DNA of 64,000 nucleotides from Owenia fusiformis (GCA_903813345.2 CAIIXF020000003.1:24259248-24323247), one strand, 5' to 3'. Shown: positions 35,552 to 47,570, counted from the first letter of the stretch. Notes: generated from the letters alone by a model not told the origin. Numbers and translations are program-made.

Positions 35552-36466
35552 CAGGGACGTAGCCAGCCTTCAGTCAGGGTGGTGCGATCTTCAAAAAATC
35601 GGTTTTCAGTCGGGGGGATGCGATTGTGGCATATAAACAAGCCAAAAATTAAGATTTATCTTGATTTTTACAAAAATTGATGCAAATTCCTTCAAAATTG
35701 AACTAGAAGTTTCAAATGAAAGCCATTCAAAGCTCCTTGCTTCTTCCTTCTCTATTGGTTAAGCGGGGGGGGTGGGTGCGATCATTCACGAATCGCACCC
35801 CCCCCCCTGGTTACGCCTATGTGTTAAAACTTTACACAATATCAATATTTAAAACTGTATCTTGTAAGTGGCTTATTAAGCATCAGATCAATCACTAAGA
35901 ACCCCTCTTATCTGCCGTTTGCGTTTGGAAGGATAAAGACAAAGGGGACGCGGCTACATGTATATCGCGATAACGTGAAATCTTTATGACATATCCCTTC
36001 ACCAGGACCTACACCAATATTCTTAACACCACTTATTAAAGGATGCATGCATCAAGGGGTAGACATCATTCAAAGGACATAAACATGACCGGGTCGGTCA
36101 GGGGAAGGTTTGCATACGATGCAATTTGTACATGCAAGCTCATTTTTCACATATAAATTAATAAAGTCTATTCCTTGGGAATACGTTATTGGGTTTATAA
36201 GCGTAACGAGGAGAAGCGATGGGTTCGCACCCCCTCCTACAAGCAATAAAAGGTACCATAAGGTAGAGGAAGAAAAGAGCATTAAATTGATTTTTTGTTT
36301 GAAGCTTCTAGCTCAGGTTTGAAGGAAGTTGCATCATTTTCGTAAAAATTCAAAACAAATATGTTTTGCCTCATTTATGTCACGATCGCACCCCCCGACT
36401 GAAAACCTAAAATATTTTGGTGATTGCATCACCCCTCCCCCCGACTGAAATCTGGCTACGGCCCTG
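35552..36466. mobile_element. 915 bp foldback with CAGGGACGTAGCCAG ends and internal hairpin
   Basis: Left end CAGGGACGTAGCCAG (35552-35566) pairs with CTGGCTACGGCCCTG (36452-36466) with one or two mismatches. CTTCAGTC...GGTGCGAT on the left matches GCATCACCCC...GACTGAAA on the right. A separate internal hairpin, GGGGGTGGGTGCGATCATTC / GAATCGCACCCCCCCC, lies at 35766-35808, and further GATCGCACCCCCCGACTGAA words at 36375-36402 show duplicated subterminal blocks. No coding capacity. Confidence 0.65.
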
Positions 36467-37399
36467 GGGTTTAATCGAAAACTATATCGTCAACATTTTA
36501 TCATTATGCGGAAAGTCCAATATGAAATCTTAAATGGTAAATATGTTGCATTTATGGAGGGAATTCCACTGTAAACTATAATGTGAATGTTTGATATGAA
36601 TACTTCCATACAACCATCAATATCCATTCTTTTGAAATAAGATGTTACAACAAAGGGAATATTGAAAACTACAGTGGTAAGAGCATCTTTCTGACTGCTA
36701 ATTATGTGTATCAACATTTTTATTGCACCTCAGCTGGAGATTAAATCTTATAATAATTTGATCAAAGGGATTGTAATTTTCCCCAATTCGCTTATCTATG
36801 TTACAATCTGTATACTTGTTATATTGTGAGCGGTATGTGTTGATAAACCAAAAAGATGTTTTTTGGATATCAACATTTAGAAAAAAGTGTAAGATACCAT
36901 TCTATATGTTTATCTTAGTGTTTAGCATAGGTAAGAATGGGGGATGGGCTGGCGGGGGTCCGTCTTTGAATAATTCCAAGGGGTTCATATATTATCACAA
37001 TTTTGCTGAAAAATCACTTGGAAAGTGCAAGATTTGAAAGATTATTTGGCCAAGGCGTCCGCTATTAACATGAGTATGAATTTTATAAAAAAAATTACTT
37101 GAATCAAAATCGAAGAATTCCTTGCCCCGTGTGTTCACCATTCACCCTGGGGGTTCACACTCGGCTCAGGTGGGATACCTTTTTTACATTTGGTATGTCA
37201 AGCCAATGGACCCACATTTTAAGACAGATTTTTCCATTTTCTGGTATAAGAATCGGTGTGGAAAATATGTTACCCCTCAATTGTGGTACGGCATTGGTCC
37301 TGGGGCATTGGTCTAGTTTTAACACATATCCTTCATTTGAGGTTGTTTATGATCATTTTACTCATAGATCTGCCTTCTTCTCGGGGCATTCGATATTTC

Positions 37400-37512
37400 G
37401 AATGGCCTTGGTCTTATATTCTGGATATTTGTTACCCGGGGGTATGGCATTGGTTCTATATTTGGATGTTTGACATGGCATTGGTCTTGTGTTTGGACAT
37501 TTGATATGGCTT
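37400..37512. repeat. Three-unit minisatellite (TGGCATTGGTCTTGTGTTTG)
   Basis: Units near 37400, 37445 and 37477 share TGG(C/A)CTTGGTCTTATATT-like starts and GGATATTTG-like ends. The latter two units are 31-32 bp. Related GGCATTGGTC words appear upstream at 37289-37312. The 124-codon plus-strand open stretch 37099-37473 overlaps the array and is not supported as a gene. Confidence 0.6.
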
Positions 37513-37769
37513 TTTGGGGTTTATTTTAGTTTGTATGAGAACACATTTAATGCCACCCCCCCCCAAATTACAAATCTACATCTATTCTCTCTATCCCAAA
37601 GGTGGATCGGAAGCATGAAAAACAGATGCAGACTCGGGACAGTTGCAAGGGGGGCTATAATGGAGAAATTCGTTTTGATTTTGAGTCTAACTGAAATATT
37701 TTGTCAAAAATATTAATTAAATACGCAAATAGCCTGTTTTATTAAATGAGACTAGGGCATAAAATCTAT

Positions 37770-37990
37770 TCATTAAATCTAAAGCCTAGACGATATCTTC
37801 TGTAATCAAGGTGGTTTTGGTACACTTCCGCAATTATAAAAACAAAAACATAGACTAAGTTATTAATCTTTTGTTATCATATCAGATTAAGTCAGTTTTG
37901 TCTCCGATTGTTATGCAGGTGTGTGTATCGACTCCAGTGAACAGCATTAAGTGAATCAATCCTTGAAATTCACAAATTCATTCCAAATTC
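37770..37990. repeat. Segment homologous to 14400-14670
   Basis: Shares GCCTAGACGA...CTGTAATCA, TTAATCTTTTGTTATCAT, CCGATTGTTATGCAGGTGTG and AGTGAATCAATCCTTGAA-like words with 14441-14660 in the same order. The same dispersed repeat is therefore present in both large CpG-rich blocks. Confidence 0.5.
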
Positions 37991-39898
37991 TGGCCGTTAA
38001 CCCCCCCCCCTCCCCCATGTCTCATTTATTTTGCAAATGATATATAAATTATAGATTAAAATATTTCATTTTCGAATTGCACAAAGGGCAACATGTGAAG
38101 ATAAAACCGCGATCCTAAAGCTACTTGCAAAACAAAGTGGTTTATGGTCCCCAATATCATTATTATATTAATACCAATACAATGTACCTCTATGAATATC
38201 ATAAATTCACTCCTTTTTAATATCAATAGTCAAACAAATTAAGTAGTATGCTACAGTTGGTTATCAATCGGAGTTCACGACCTATTGATTACTCTTTAAT
38301 ACAAAATTTAACCATTTTAGAGTGGGTAACTCACCCCCCCCCGTCCATGTCCATGAAGTGCGTAGACTGACATAATAGTGCCATTTATTAATTAAACATC
38401 ACTGATTTATGTTGAGACATTCAGTGCGATTATTTCATTTCTTTGTTCAAAAAGTTAAAGCACCAATTAAATACATAGTTTTATCACACAAAAGGGGCAG
38501 AATACTTGACCTTGTATCAATTCATATCCCGATTAATCTTTACAAGGGAATGTTTCTTATTAAAACATAAGCAGCGCCTAGGCGTCGATTGGGGGGGTCA
38601 ATCCGGTGTTCTCAGGCTATGTACAGCCAAGTATCCTGTTTATGTAAAAACTATACGTTCCCGAATCACAATCAGACAATTAATTAGTATATTTGCTGTG
38701 TCTAGCAATTGATCATAGAATTAGATGTTGCGAAAACTATAGGAACTTGTACCTGTCTGTTTATGGATAGGCTGGGAAAGAACAGCAGAGAGAATGGTAC
38801 ATTCGATTGAATATGCTTGTTTTGCCCAATTGTGTATTAAAATGCCCCTCATTTATCATATGTATGGTCACAAGTTAAGTCGGCGATAATTTGTATTGAC
38901 TTAACTTGAAACAAATTACTCCGAAATTCAAATACTCATCGAAAAGTAAGGTTATCTTTATATTAAGCTAATACAAAATTAATATATAAATAGGCCTGAT
39001 GTATCAGTGTTTTCAAAGTTTATTGCACGTTTTATCCTTGAAACGCCTTTCTTTTTCTTATCATGATATGTATTTCCTTCACTTAGGATCAATGCGTCGA
39101 TCAGCATTGCCGGTAACTGATTTATATTTTCAAAAGGCGGCATGAAATTGCCAAAATGTTTAAATAAGTCAATGTGTCAGCGTACATACAAAATAGTCTG
39201 TTTAATATTTGCTACATGTACTTGTTCCAAACAGTCTGCGAAAGAATGATTAAAAAATATATCAATTAAAAGTATCAGAGAAAATACTTGCAATCGTTAA
39301 AATACTGTATGTATTGCTATTGGTAATTAGGTTAGTTGTTTACACATAATTATGTTGTTCAGTGTGCCAAGAGCGTGTCAAGAGATTCCATTAATTGTCA
39401 CAGGGCGTGCAAAGACTTTTTGACATGGTCTTTACACGTCTTTGCACTGCGTGTGCCAAGAAGTGCAAAGAGGTGTAAAGAGTTGAATTCATCGCGTGTC
39501 AAGAGGTGTAAATAATTGGCACGTCTAGAAACCCGGCGTGTAAAGACCAGTTTCTAGACGTGTCAAGAGTTGGAATCCCATATTTCACGCAGTGTAACAT
39601 GTTTGTAATACTTTTTGTCTATCAACATTTAAAGACAGAATCAGATCTATTGGGGGTGACAAGTATGAACTTTTGTCACTTTTAAAAAATAGACATGACA
39701 AGGAATGACATGAGCCAAAAATATTCTAAAATTTAAACAATTTCTTGTTTTGCATGTTCGCTATCTCTGTTTCTCTCTTTAACTATCACCATTTAAAGGT
39801 GGAATTGTGGTGAATCTGGAAAAATTCCTTAGTAAAACTCCAAAATAAGTCATTGGTGCCTCAGCCTGCCTTGATGAATGGCTATGACCTGTACTTAC

Positions 39899-39967
39899 TT
39901 TTGTCAAAATACCGGAGCCTGAAAAAACACTCACCTCGATATCGACGAAAGAAGTTTTGTTTGTCAT
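39899..39967 (-). CDS. Candidate first coding exon with consensus splice donor
   Basis: On the minus strand, ATG at 39967 opens MTNKTSFVDIE and meets a consensus donor, GAG|GTGAGT, with the last exon base at 39935. A second good donor, AAAA|GTAAGT, lies farther on with the last exon base at 39899, giving 23 codons. Both donors are in phase 0. The surrounding 39860-40260 keeps many CpGs outside the transposon, and the upstream side has paired E-boxes, all consistent with a promoter and first exon. The start context is weak (T at -3). The next exon is not identified; the CACTA-like element would lie in the first intron. The protein family is unknown. Confidence 0.35.
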
Positions 39968-40021
39968 AAAATTGACCTCCTTTTAACTACGCCATCCGGT
40001 GAATGAATTGTTTTTTTTTGT

Positions 40022-40052
40022 GTCACATGATCGTTGTTTTGTGTCACATGAC
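40022..40052 (-). promoter_or_regulatory. Duplicated TCATGTGAC E-box (M-box/CLEAR-like)
   Basis: Two copies of GTCACATGA(T/C), at 40022-40030 and 40043-40051, are spaced 21 bp apart within a short direct repeat (TTTTGTGTCACATGA twice). On the minus strand each reads TCATGTGAC, a core bound by bHLH-Zip factors of the MITF/TFE type in animals. They lie about 55-85 bp upstream of the candidate ATG at 39967. The role is inferred from position only. Confidence 0.35.
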
Positions 40053-40260
40053 CTACCTTTAGACCCTTTGTCACCTATACTAAGTTTATCAAATTAAAAT
40101 GAAATTTTTTGATCCAAGAAGAATATTTGCACAAAAATGATAAACTCCACTTGGCATAATTATCCTTGTCACACTGTCGTCTTCTTGATGAGACACATTG
40201 GAACTTATTCAACCAAGCCACGTAAAGTATGTATTTAAATATATAAGCACTAGCGACAAA

Positions 40261-43200
40261 GGGAAAGGACCAAAAGTTGTAATGGAACTTAGCAATTAAG
40301 TTATTCAACATGTTATTCAACTTAAGTTATTCAACATGTTCAAATTTGTTAATATTTTCGGCATTTCACCTTTAACACATCATACACAGAATTTAAAAAG
40401 CTCACTTTAGATTGCAAATGACATTTGGAACACAAAAGTTAATGTTAGAAGAACAAATAATGAACATGCTATATATCAGTTAAAATGTAGCATATATTTT
40501 TAATATTTTTAAGGATTTTACTCATGTTTGGAGGTCTTCGTTTCAATCTGTCTTGTGTATGTCTAGCCAAGTGTTTTCCTACAAAAATCATCAGAAATGT
40601 GTTCATGATTTTTAGTATATGATAGTAACCCTTCTTGTCATTATCTTTTTCTAATGAGTCTCAAATCAAAATTCAAATCTTTTGGTTTGAATGATATAGC
40701 CATGATTTGTGTGGTCTCAATCTGGCACCAAATCTTCCTACTCAATTGTCATTTGAATGGTACATTTGAGTAATCAGGTTACATTGCACAGGATATTGAG
40801 ACTGGTTATTAATCTACGGTTCATAGTATTTGTAGGATGCTGCTTTATTCTTTTGATGCTGCCTTCATTGCATTTGCAAATGGGGAATTTCTATATTGGT
40901 AAGTCAATGTGCCTTTGTTGATGCACAATATATTTTAATCACAATTATCAAGGGTGCACTTAATATATGCAGATTGACTGTCGAATCTATGCACCTTTTA
41001 CCAACAGGCCAAGCCCTCATCAATTAAGCAGTGTTGAAATTGAGATTGTGATTAATGATAATGCCCTTCTAGATTTAATCAGAGCATGAGAAATTAAGAT
41101 TTATGGAATCAAAAAAGGACAAGCTTAAATTGAAGTTTAAAGTGTAAAATGATAGCATACCATTTATCATTTGCTTCCAAAATAGTTCATAACTTGACAT
41201 TTTATTCTTGCAGCTTAATTTGTATTTTACTCTTTTCCCTGAAGTGTTTTGCATTCTTTACAGTAACACTGAAGATTAATGAGCAGATCATTGAGTCTAA
41301 ATGGTGTTTGTTTTAATCTCTTGGTGATAAACATCTTTGACGTAAATGTTGAAGTTCACTTACAAACTCTGGTTAAGATATATGTTGAGATGATCCCATA
41401 ATCGACATTTTGGTTTATAAATAGTAATGGAAGATAGAACTATTTTAGTAGAGTCATCAAAATAAAGCTTATTTAAATAAGCATCTATATACTGTAGAAG
41501 TTCAGAATCCCATGTGATTTTATGTATATCTTAATATAGCTCATAATGTGTTGTTTTAATAATTACCTCCCAGTGTTTTGGTAATAGATGGTTTTTCCAA
41601 ACATTAGTATGGTAAATCAGAGTTTTTAAAAAATGCATGAAACATTCTGCTTTTTAATTACCTTCACCCCAGATTTTAGATGCTGATATTGAACTACAGC
41701 GTATACTTAAGTTTAATTCAACAACAGACAAAGGACAGACACATCAATGTCACAAAATAAATAGAAATAGAATATTTTCAATGAAAAGGTGATTCGAATA
41801 CAATTCATATGATTTTGTTGAAAATATCTTCTTGATATAATCAATTATAGAAGGAAATCATGAATATATTGCAATAATGTGTCATGGGTATCATAAATAA
41901 GTGTTAGTGGTAATGCACATAATGACAGTGACATATTTTGGCAACATATTTTGGAGCTTAAATGAAGATTGGTTGCTATCATGAGATTATAACAATTGAT
42001 GATTTAGAACTATGTCAGGTTGCCACAGACTTCCTTTCCAGAAGAAAATTGAACCAAAAATTGAACATTTTTTATTTATTTCTTCATGAACATGCACTCA
42101 CAACTTCTAAGACAATTAATGCATGAGAAAAACATTTTTAATTTGGATATTTTTTAGGACGGCATGTATCATGACAGAAACTTTGCACTAATATGATTCA
42201 AAATTTTATAAAAAACCGCTGATTTACAAGAATGTCATTGTAATAAGTGAGCCACTCAATAGTATGAATTAAATTAGCTGGAATTCAATTCTGAACACTC
42301 ATTAAGACCTAGATATAGTTATGAGCTTTTACAGGCTTCAGTAGGCAATTACAAATAAATATCTCACTTTGAAGCCTGGGACTGTACCAAATGAAATTCC
42401 AGTAGACGGATTCATACATACTATTTTTTTAACAAATCATGTATTATCGCTCGATCATTCCATGTCAGTTGTTTGAGGATAATCTGTGTTTGATTATATG
42501 ATAGTTTAAGCAATACTCCGATGACTATAAACTACCATAAATTGTGTACTCCTAGAAGTGTCTCAACAGATTATTTTATAATCAGGTGTTACCTTGGTAA
42601 GCTCAAGATTTGATAAATCAATACTAGATTCTCTCAATTATTTCTAAATGATATGTAATCTTCTTCATGATTCTATATCGCAAAACAGATCAACATCATT
42701 AAGAGTAATACAATTCTTGGAAATGAGACTCATCTGAGGATATTTTGGTGGATGGATACTTATAAGTTGTGTTAATAACTCAGGCATTTGTTCTTCATAG
42801 AATCATTAGGATAGGGTTACAGGGATTTGTCCTTGATCTTTATAATGTCATAATGTTCTATATAACACAACAATAGTTGGGATAAACTTAACTGCTCCCC
42901 TGGTTGTGATATAACTTCAACCACAATCACTCTAGACACATCTTTTGTATCTTCCTTCTTAATAATATCAGCCAATGATTATACAGTCCTGAATATCCGC
43001 TTTGTTTTGCCACAATTACCTTTAGTGATTTATTCAAAAGTTTTGACAATCAAGGCATCGGTTAGATCATTTCATTTGTATATATACATATCACATCTAT
43101 AAATTGATATGGTTTACTTTGATATTGAATTCCAGTGTGTATGAGTCTGGAGTATGAGTGCTTCAGAGAGCTTTTAGAATTTATTTCACCATCATCAGTT

Positions 43201-43894
43201 TATTTCACCATCATATTTAACATATTTGTCTCTTTTTATGGGTGATGTTTGGCATTTGACTGTTGGCATTTGGTAACCAGTGGACAGCATCTGTAACAAA
43301 TGGCAGCTGGTGACATTTTACTTGTTAATGCCTTGTGATATAACATTGAGTAAGGCAATAAAGTAAGCGGTTTAAACTTTATATGCTGGTACCTTTGAGT
43401 GACTCTTACTGGCACTTAATAAAAAGACCATTAGGATCTACTTTCGAGAATATTTTATTCATATGCATCTCACAAAACAGTGATCAGCAGTTGTAAAACA
43501 ATTGCCTTGATCATGGTTCTGTTTCAGTCTGCTATTACAAATGCCACTGTCTTGCGTGGGCTGAAGTTTCTTGCATTGCTTAATAAAAACTGCATTGTTG
43601 AATATCTTCGGTTTCATAATAATGTTTTGTGATACTTTTCGTACAGGATCTTAGCTACTTAATAATTGAAGTTAACAATGTACAAGTTAGATTCATAGAG
43701 AAAATATTCAGACTTAAACAATCTAAAAAGACAAATGATGAAGCTAACTAACACTTCTAACAAATTTCATGCTTGACTCCCTTACACTGTAATAACTTAT
43801 ACAAAGGCTTAATTTAAAATATGGCCTACCTCCTTAATGGTGATTGGTACATGGGAAATATTGAATCGAATACGAGGCATGATCAGTAAGTAAC
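40261..43894. other. AT-rich, CpG-poor DNA with no recognised gene
   Basis: A short duplication, AAGTTATTCAACATGTT, occurs at 40300-40340 next to a SINE-body fragment (40255-40275). Otherwise no exon, RNA gene or bounded repeat was recognised. Confidence 0.45.
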
Positions 43895-44010
43895 AGTGGG
43901 GGATTCAACCAGTCATAAGGAAAACAAACCCAAATATCTTAAATGTAAAGAAACAATGTTTGATACCCTCACCCCCACCATTCAAAAGCATCCAAAACCA
44001 TGGAACATTT
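43895..44010 (+). mobile_element. SINE-like body copy
   Basis: Contains CCAGTCATAAGGAAAACAAA, CCCAAATATCTTAAATG, CCTCACCCCCACCATTC and CCAAAACCATGGAAC. Same family as 32905-33020 and 61260-61460. It lacks a Pol III head. Confidence 0.6.
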
Positions 44011-44664
44011 AGAATAAACTATAATAACTTGTTTAAAAATTTTAGCAGGGATACCAAGCTGATATGCGGAGTCAATAGAATGCAACTATCAAAATTGAAA
44101 ATTCACAAGTAACTTCAGAATATGTGATGTTATTTCTGAGTCTAAGATTGACCCATACAAAATAATGATATATCAAAATGTATTATGGCTTCAGATTTTC
44201 ATTATAATGGTGAATAATTGATTGATGCATCACTTATCAAAACCTGACATTAATCATTTGTAAGGTTAAACGTGTTTCTTAGTAAGACATCTCCAATAGG
44301 AAGTCCAAGAATGAGACAGTTCCTTTTAACTTTAATGATACTTTATTTTACAGTGTTAAGGTAAATTGTGTACATGAAATGAGCTATGTTTTGATCTTTT
44401 CAAAACAGCTCCATACAAAGTGGTTGAATGAGACAAACTCAGCAAACTAAGGGAAATATCTATTAGACAGTAAAAGCTTGAGCCATCTTAATTAAGAAAT
44501 CCTTAGATACTGCAGTTAATTGCAACACAATTTTCTTTTTATGATAATAAATGGCTAATGATGGTGTTATTTGAAGTAACTTTTTAGGTTCAAAATGCTA
44601 CCTCAGAGTGATTTAATTCAGTACAATATTTTTATTCATTTTTTAATTGGTTTATTACACCTTA

Positions 44665-44850
44665 GTTGCAGTTCCCCATCAATGGTTGCAATCAATTGTA
44701 ACTGTTTATTTCAATGGGTAATGGCCGTAACTGTTTTGCAATCAGGTTTCTCAAAAATGGTTGCGTAACCATTGCAACTTTATGTAAAAAGGGTTGAAAA
44801 GATTGGGTGAAGTAATGGTTGTGCAATGGTTATGCAATGGTTTTAAAGGT
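44665..44850. repeat. Cluster of interleaved AATGGTTGCAAT direct and inverted words
   Basis: At least eight variants of AATGGTTGC / GCAACCATT occur in about 190 bp, including the palindromic AATGGTTGCGTAACCATT (44755-44772) and a near-tandem TAATGGTTGTGCAATGGTTATGCAATGG (44813-44840). The arms can fold several ways. This may be a decayed foldback. Confidence 0.55.
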
Positions 44851-45001
44851 CAAAATAATGATTTTTCCTTTGATCTTCAAGGTTGAAATGATGGTTACAT
44901 GATATGCAATGAAACCACTGAATTTCGGAAAAAATGTTTTTTTCTAAGGGTTAAAGTCACTTGAAATTTGAAATAATCTGTAATATAAATGTATATCTTC
45001 A

Positions 45002-45062
45002 TTGCAAGCAATTATGGCATACTGAATGATGTTTATCTATGAATGATGTTTATCTATGAATG
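45002..45062. repeat. Short tandem duplication AATGATGTTTATCTATG
   Basis: Two adjacent 17 bp copies at about 45025-45060. Small, but exact. Confidence 0.8.
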
Positions 45063-45895
45063 AGATATGAAATATGTATACATTAATTAAAAAACATGTG
45101 TCTACTTATAACGGCTACCATAATACTAATAAGAAATTACAATGGGTAAGCTACTTCAATGGAATTGTCAGAATTAACATATGTCGTGACACTTGATAAG
45201 ATGCTTGCATAGATATTCATAGAAATATTGATCTCTCATACATTTGAGGTAAACTATAATAACTATAATCACGCTCTATAAAGATCCAAATGGCAACTTT
45301 ATTGTTATGTACCTCAATTATGAGGAATTTAGTGTGATATAATTTGTGTATTATGCATCTATATTATCAGAGAGTGGGACATTTGGTAATAAATTGTATA
45401 TTAATGTCAGGGGATTGTCCTTTTCATTTTCTCAACTGTATAAGAGAAATGAAAAAATAAAGGGCAATAATCAAAAACAAAGAAATCAAACCTATATGTC
45501 CATTAAAAGCATTTAACAAGTAATTTGAGATTACATTAGATCATATTTAGGCATTTTGACCCATTAAAGAAACAGTTATTTGGAAAAATGACATTACTTG
45601 TATCATAAACAATAACTACTAAGTGTGACAACTGATCTTTGACTTCATGAAAATAATTATTAAGTTTTTATTATGAATCCATTATCACGTTCAGGTATCA
45701 TATCCCTCTGCTTATATGACGCCTTTTGGCAACTTACAAATTGCCAGACTTGAATTATATTAATGTGTTAAATTGAACCAAACAAATCTAACAATTTGAG
45801 AAAAAACTTTAAAAATGCTCATTTGCTATACAATAACTTTTATAGTCAATGTTGGAAAACCATTACTTACAGTTTTGTCTAAGAACAGGGTGGGC

Positions 45896-46420
45896 CAAAA
45901 AATGCCACTTTTTTAAAACTTTTTTAATTTTTGATATTAAATCATAATTTGCATACCAAATGAAACGTGAATAAGATATGTCACCAGCGTCTCATTTAAA
46001 CATGTGGTGTGCCATGAGAAATAAGCATAATTTGCAAATGTTCCTGAACTGATACGGCCTGATGATCGCCAAGCTAATAGCCCTGGTGATGCAAACCCCA
46101 GTGAGTATAGGGTATGAGAAGGTCTCCAGGAGATTGGATGAAGGCACCCAATCTAGAAAATTGCTCAACCAAAGCTGGCAATCAAGACAGGTTGAAAAAA
46201 ACTTAAAAGGCAACTAAAAGTAAAATATATCATCAATTAGGGTGGCGGACCAATTAAACTTCCCTTTTAGATCAAATATAATCCAAGTTGAAGGACTTAT
46301 TACATTATATTATAACTAAGAACCCTTGGCACTATATAACTGCAAAATTTGGGGTATGTAGGTTGGAAAATAAAAAAGTTGTAGTGTGTTGAAAAAAGTG
46401 GCGTTTTTTGGCCCACCCTG
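45896..46420. mobile_element. 525 bp mariner-like MITE, CAGGGTGGGCC ends
   Basis: Ends CAGGGTGGGCCAAAAAATGC (45896) and GCGTTTTTTGGCCCACCCTG (to 46420) form an inverted repeat of about 29 bp with one mismatch. TA follows the right end (46421-46422); the left flank is AA, a one-base change from TA. CAGGGTG-type ends with a TA target indicate Tc1/mariner. Subterminal CATACCAAATGAAAC and GGGTATGTAGG are arranged symmetrically. The middle (46010-46215) is GC-richer and openly readable in two frames, but neither shows a DDE catalytic motif, so any transposase remnant is unproven. Confidence 0.8.
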
Positions 46421-46896
46421 TATATCAGACACTGGTATCATCTTTTTCATCATCATTATCTTCAGTACAGTAAATAGTTGTTTCTGGGTGGTCAATGTTC
46501 TTTCCCATTTAACCTGTGCCTTTGTTTCCCTACTAAATCATGTTACTGCTGTGCAAGTGTAGTCATTCATCCTTCTGCAGCCAGGAGGATCCATTGTTTT
46601 GAATATGTTGATTGAAGATTCATAAAGAGACAAAATGATAATTCCCAGATAGTTCTTTCATACCCTGAACATTGATCTTGCAACTACATATAGTAAAGCT
46701 GTAAAGATTGTCAAATTTTTAAAATGAATGCATATATGTTTGAATAATGCAAGAGCAGAAAGTTAGCATTTGGAAAATATTGCGCACACACTTCATAATT
46801 TATAGAAGAGTGGAATTCACAGTAAGTTCCAATTATGAGCCAGATTATAAAAGAATAGTGTTGGCACATTGACTTGTCTATTTTGATGATACTTTC

Positions 46897-46984
46897 TAGT
46901 GTTGTCGCGATGTGCAATAATTTTACATCGATGCATCGGCAATTTTCAAAAGTAAACATCGATGCACATCGCGATGTACATCGG
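46897..46984. mobile_element. Solo hAT-like terminus (TAGTGTTGTCGCGATG) with hairpin
   Basis: Starts TAGTGTTGTCGCGATG and folds: TCGCGATGTGC (46905-46915) pairs with GCACATCGCGA (46964-46974), and ACATCGATG words lie on both sides. TAGTG-type starts with subterminal hairpins are seen in hAT elements. No matching right terminus occurs in the window, so this is a fragment or a minute foldback. Confidence 0.45.
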
Positions 46985-47384
46985 GAAAATTCTTTACAAA
47001 TTTACCACTTATAAAATCAATGAAATTCTGAATGCAACAAATAAATAATAGTATGATACTTCGGTTGGTCATGTGCGTAAACAAATGTAAAAAATGGATG
47101 TAAAAATTGAGGTTATTGCTTCATTTCAATAACTTGAATGAGCTAAAATGTTTTTAAAGTGAACTAAAGAATGAAAAAGGTATGGCATTTGGATGAAAAC
47201 GAGAGAGGAGAAGGTGATTTACTTTTTTGTAAAAACAAAAAAAATCTGTAACAAATTCTTATAACTTCCAATAATTTAAAAAATACTGTATATACTGACT
47301 TCAATTGTAATTAAAATCATTTACATGTTTTCAGAAGTTCAAATCAGACTTTATATTTAGATTTGGCCTTCAATGACCTTTTCT

Positions 47385-47570
47385 AGGTAAAAAAGGTCAG
47401 AGATTTTTTTTAGACTTGCTTCATATTGACCAATGTTTTTTTTCAAAACCATCTCCAAGTTCTCAACATTACAAATCTGACTATCGATTTGACCTTCAAT
47501 GACATTCTCAAGGTCAAAATAGATTTGAACTTTAATGACCTCCTCAAGGTCAAAAAGGTATTTTTATTTT
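47385..47570. repeat. Decayed 36-60 bp tandem units around TGACCT...AGGTCA
   Basis: Three units contain (G/A)ACCTTCAATGACCTTTTCTAGGT or variants, each followed by AGGTCAAAA. The opposed TGACCT and AGGTCA words form everted pairs, the half-site of nuclear receptors. A tandem repeat with that motif inside is the simplest reading. The 98-codon open stretch 47426-47722 runs through it and is not supported. Confidence 0.5.

Larger units (their letters stand above)
34799..39594. mobile_element. CACTA-like (EnSpm) non-autonomous element, 4.8 kb
   Basis: The ends are inverted: CACTGCGTCAAATGTGAAAT at 34799 and its counterpart ending ACGCAGTG at 39594, 21 of 25 matching. TAA flanks both sides (34796-34798 and 39595-39597). 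CACTA/CACTG termini with a 3 bp TSD are the marks of the EnSpm/CACTA superfamily. Each end also has 160-230 bp packed with copies of CGTGTCAAGAG, GTGTAAAGAG and TCTAGACGTG in both orientations (34830-34960 and 39361-39575), like the subterminal transposase-binding repeats of that group. No transposase ORF was found. The interior holds two foldbacks (35169-35345, 35552-36466), many C/G runs and a small minisatellite. By eye it is richer in CpG than the DNA to its left. Confidence 0.72.

Noticed and set aside
37099-37473. 124-codon plus-strand ORF inside the CACTA-like element
   Set aside because: Its second half is the TGGCATTGGTC minisatellite, it has no transposase motif, and overlapping frames are equally open.
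45992-46213. Mariner transposase remnant inside the 45.9 kb element
   Set aside because: The segment is open in more than one frame and GC-richer, but I could not find a DD34D-type signature or any stretch that clearly matches transposase.
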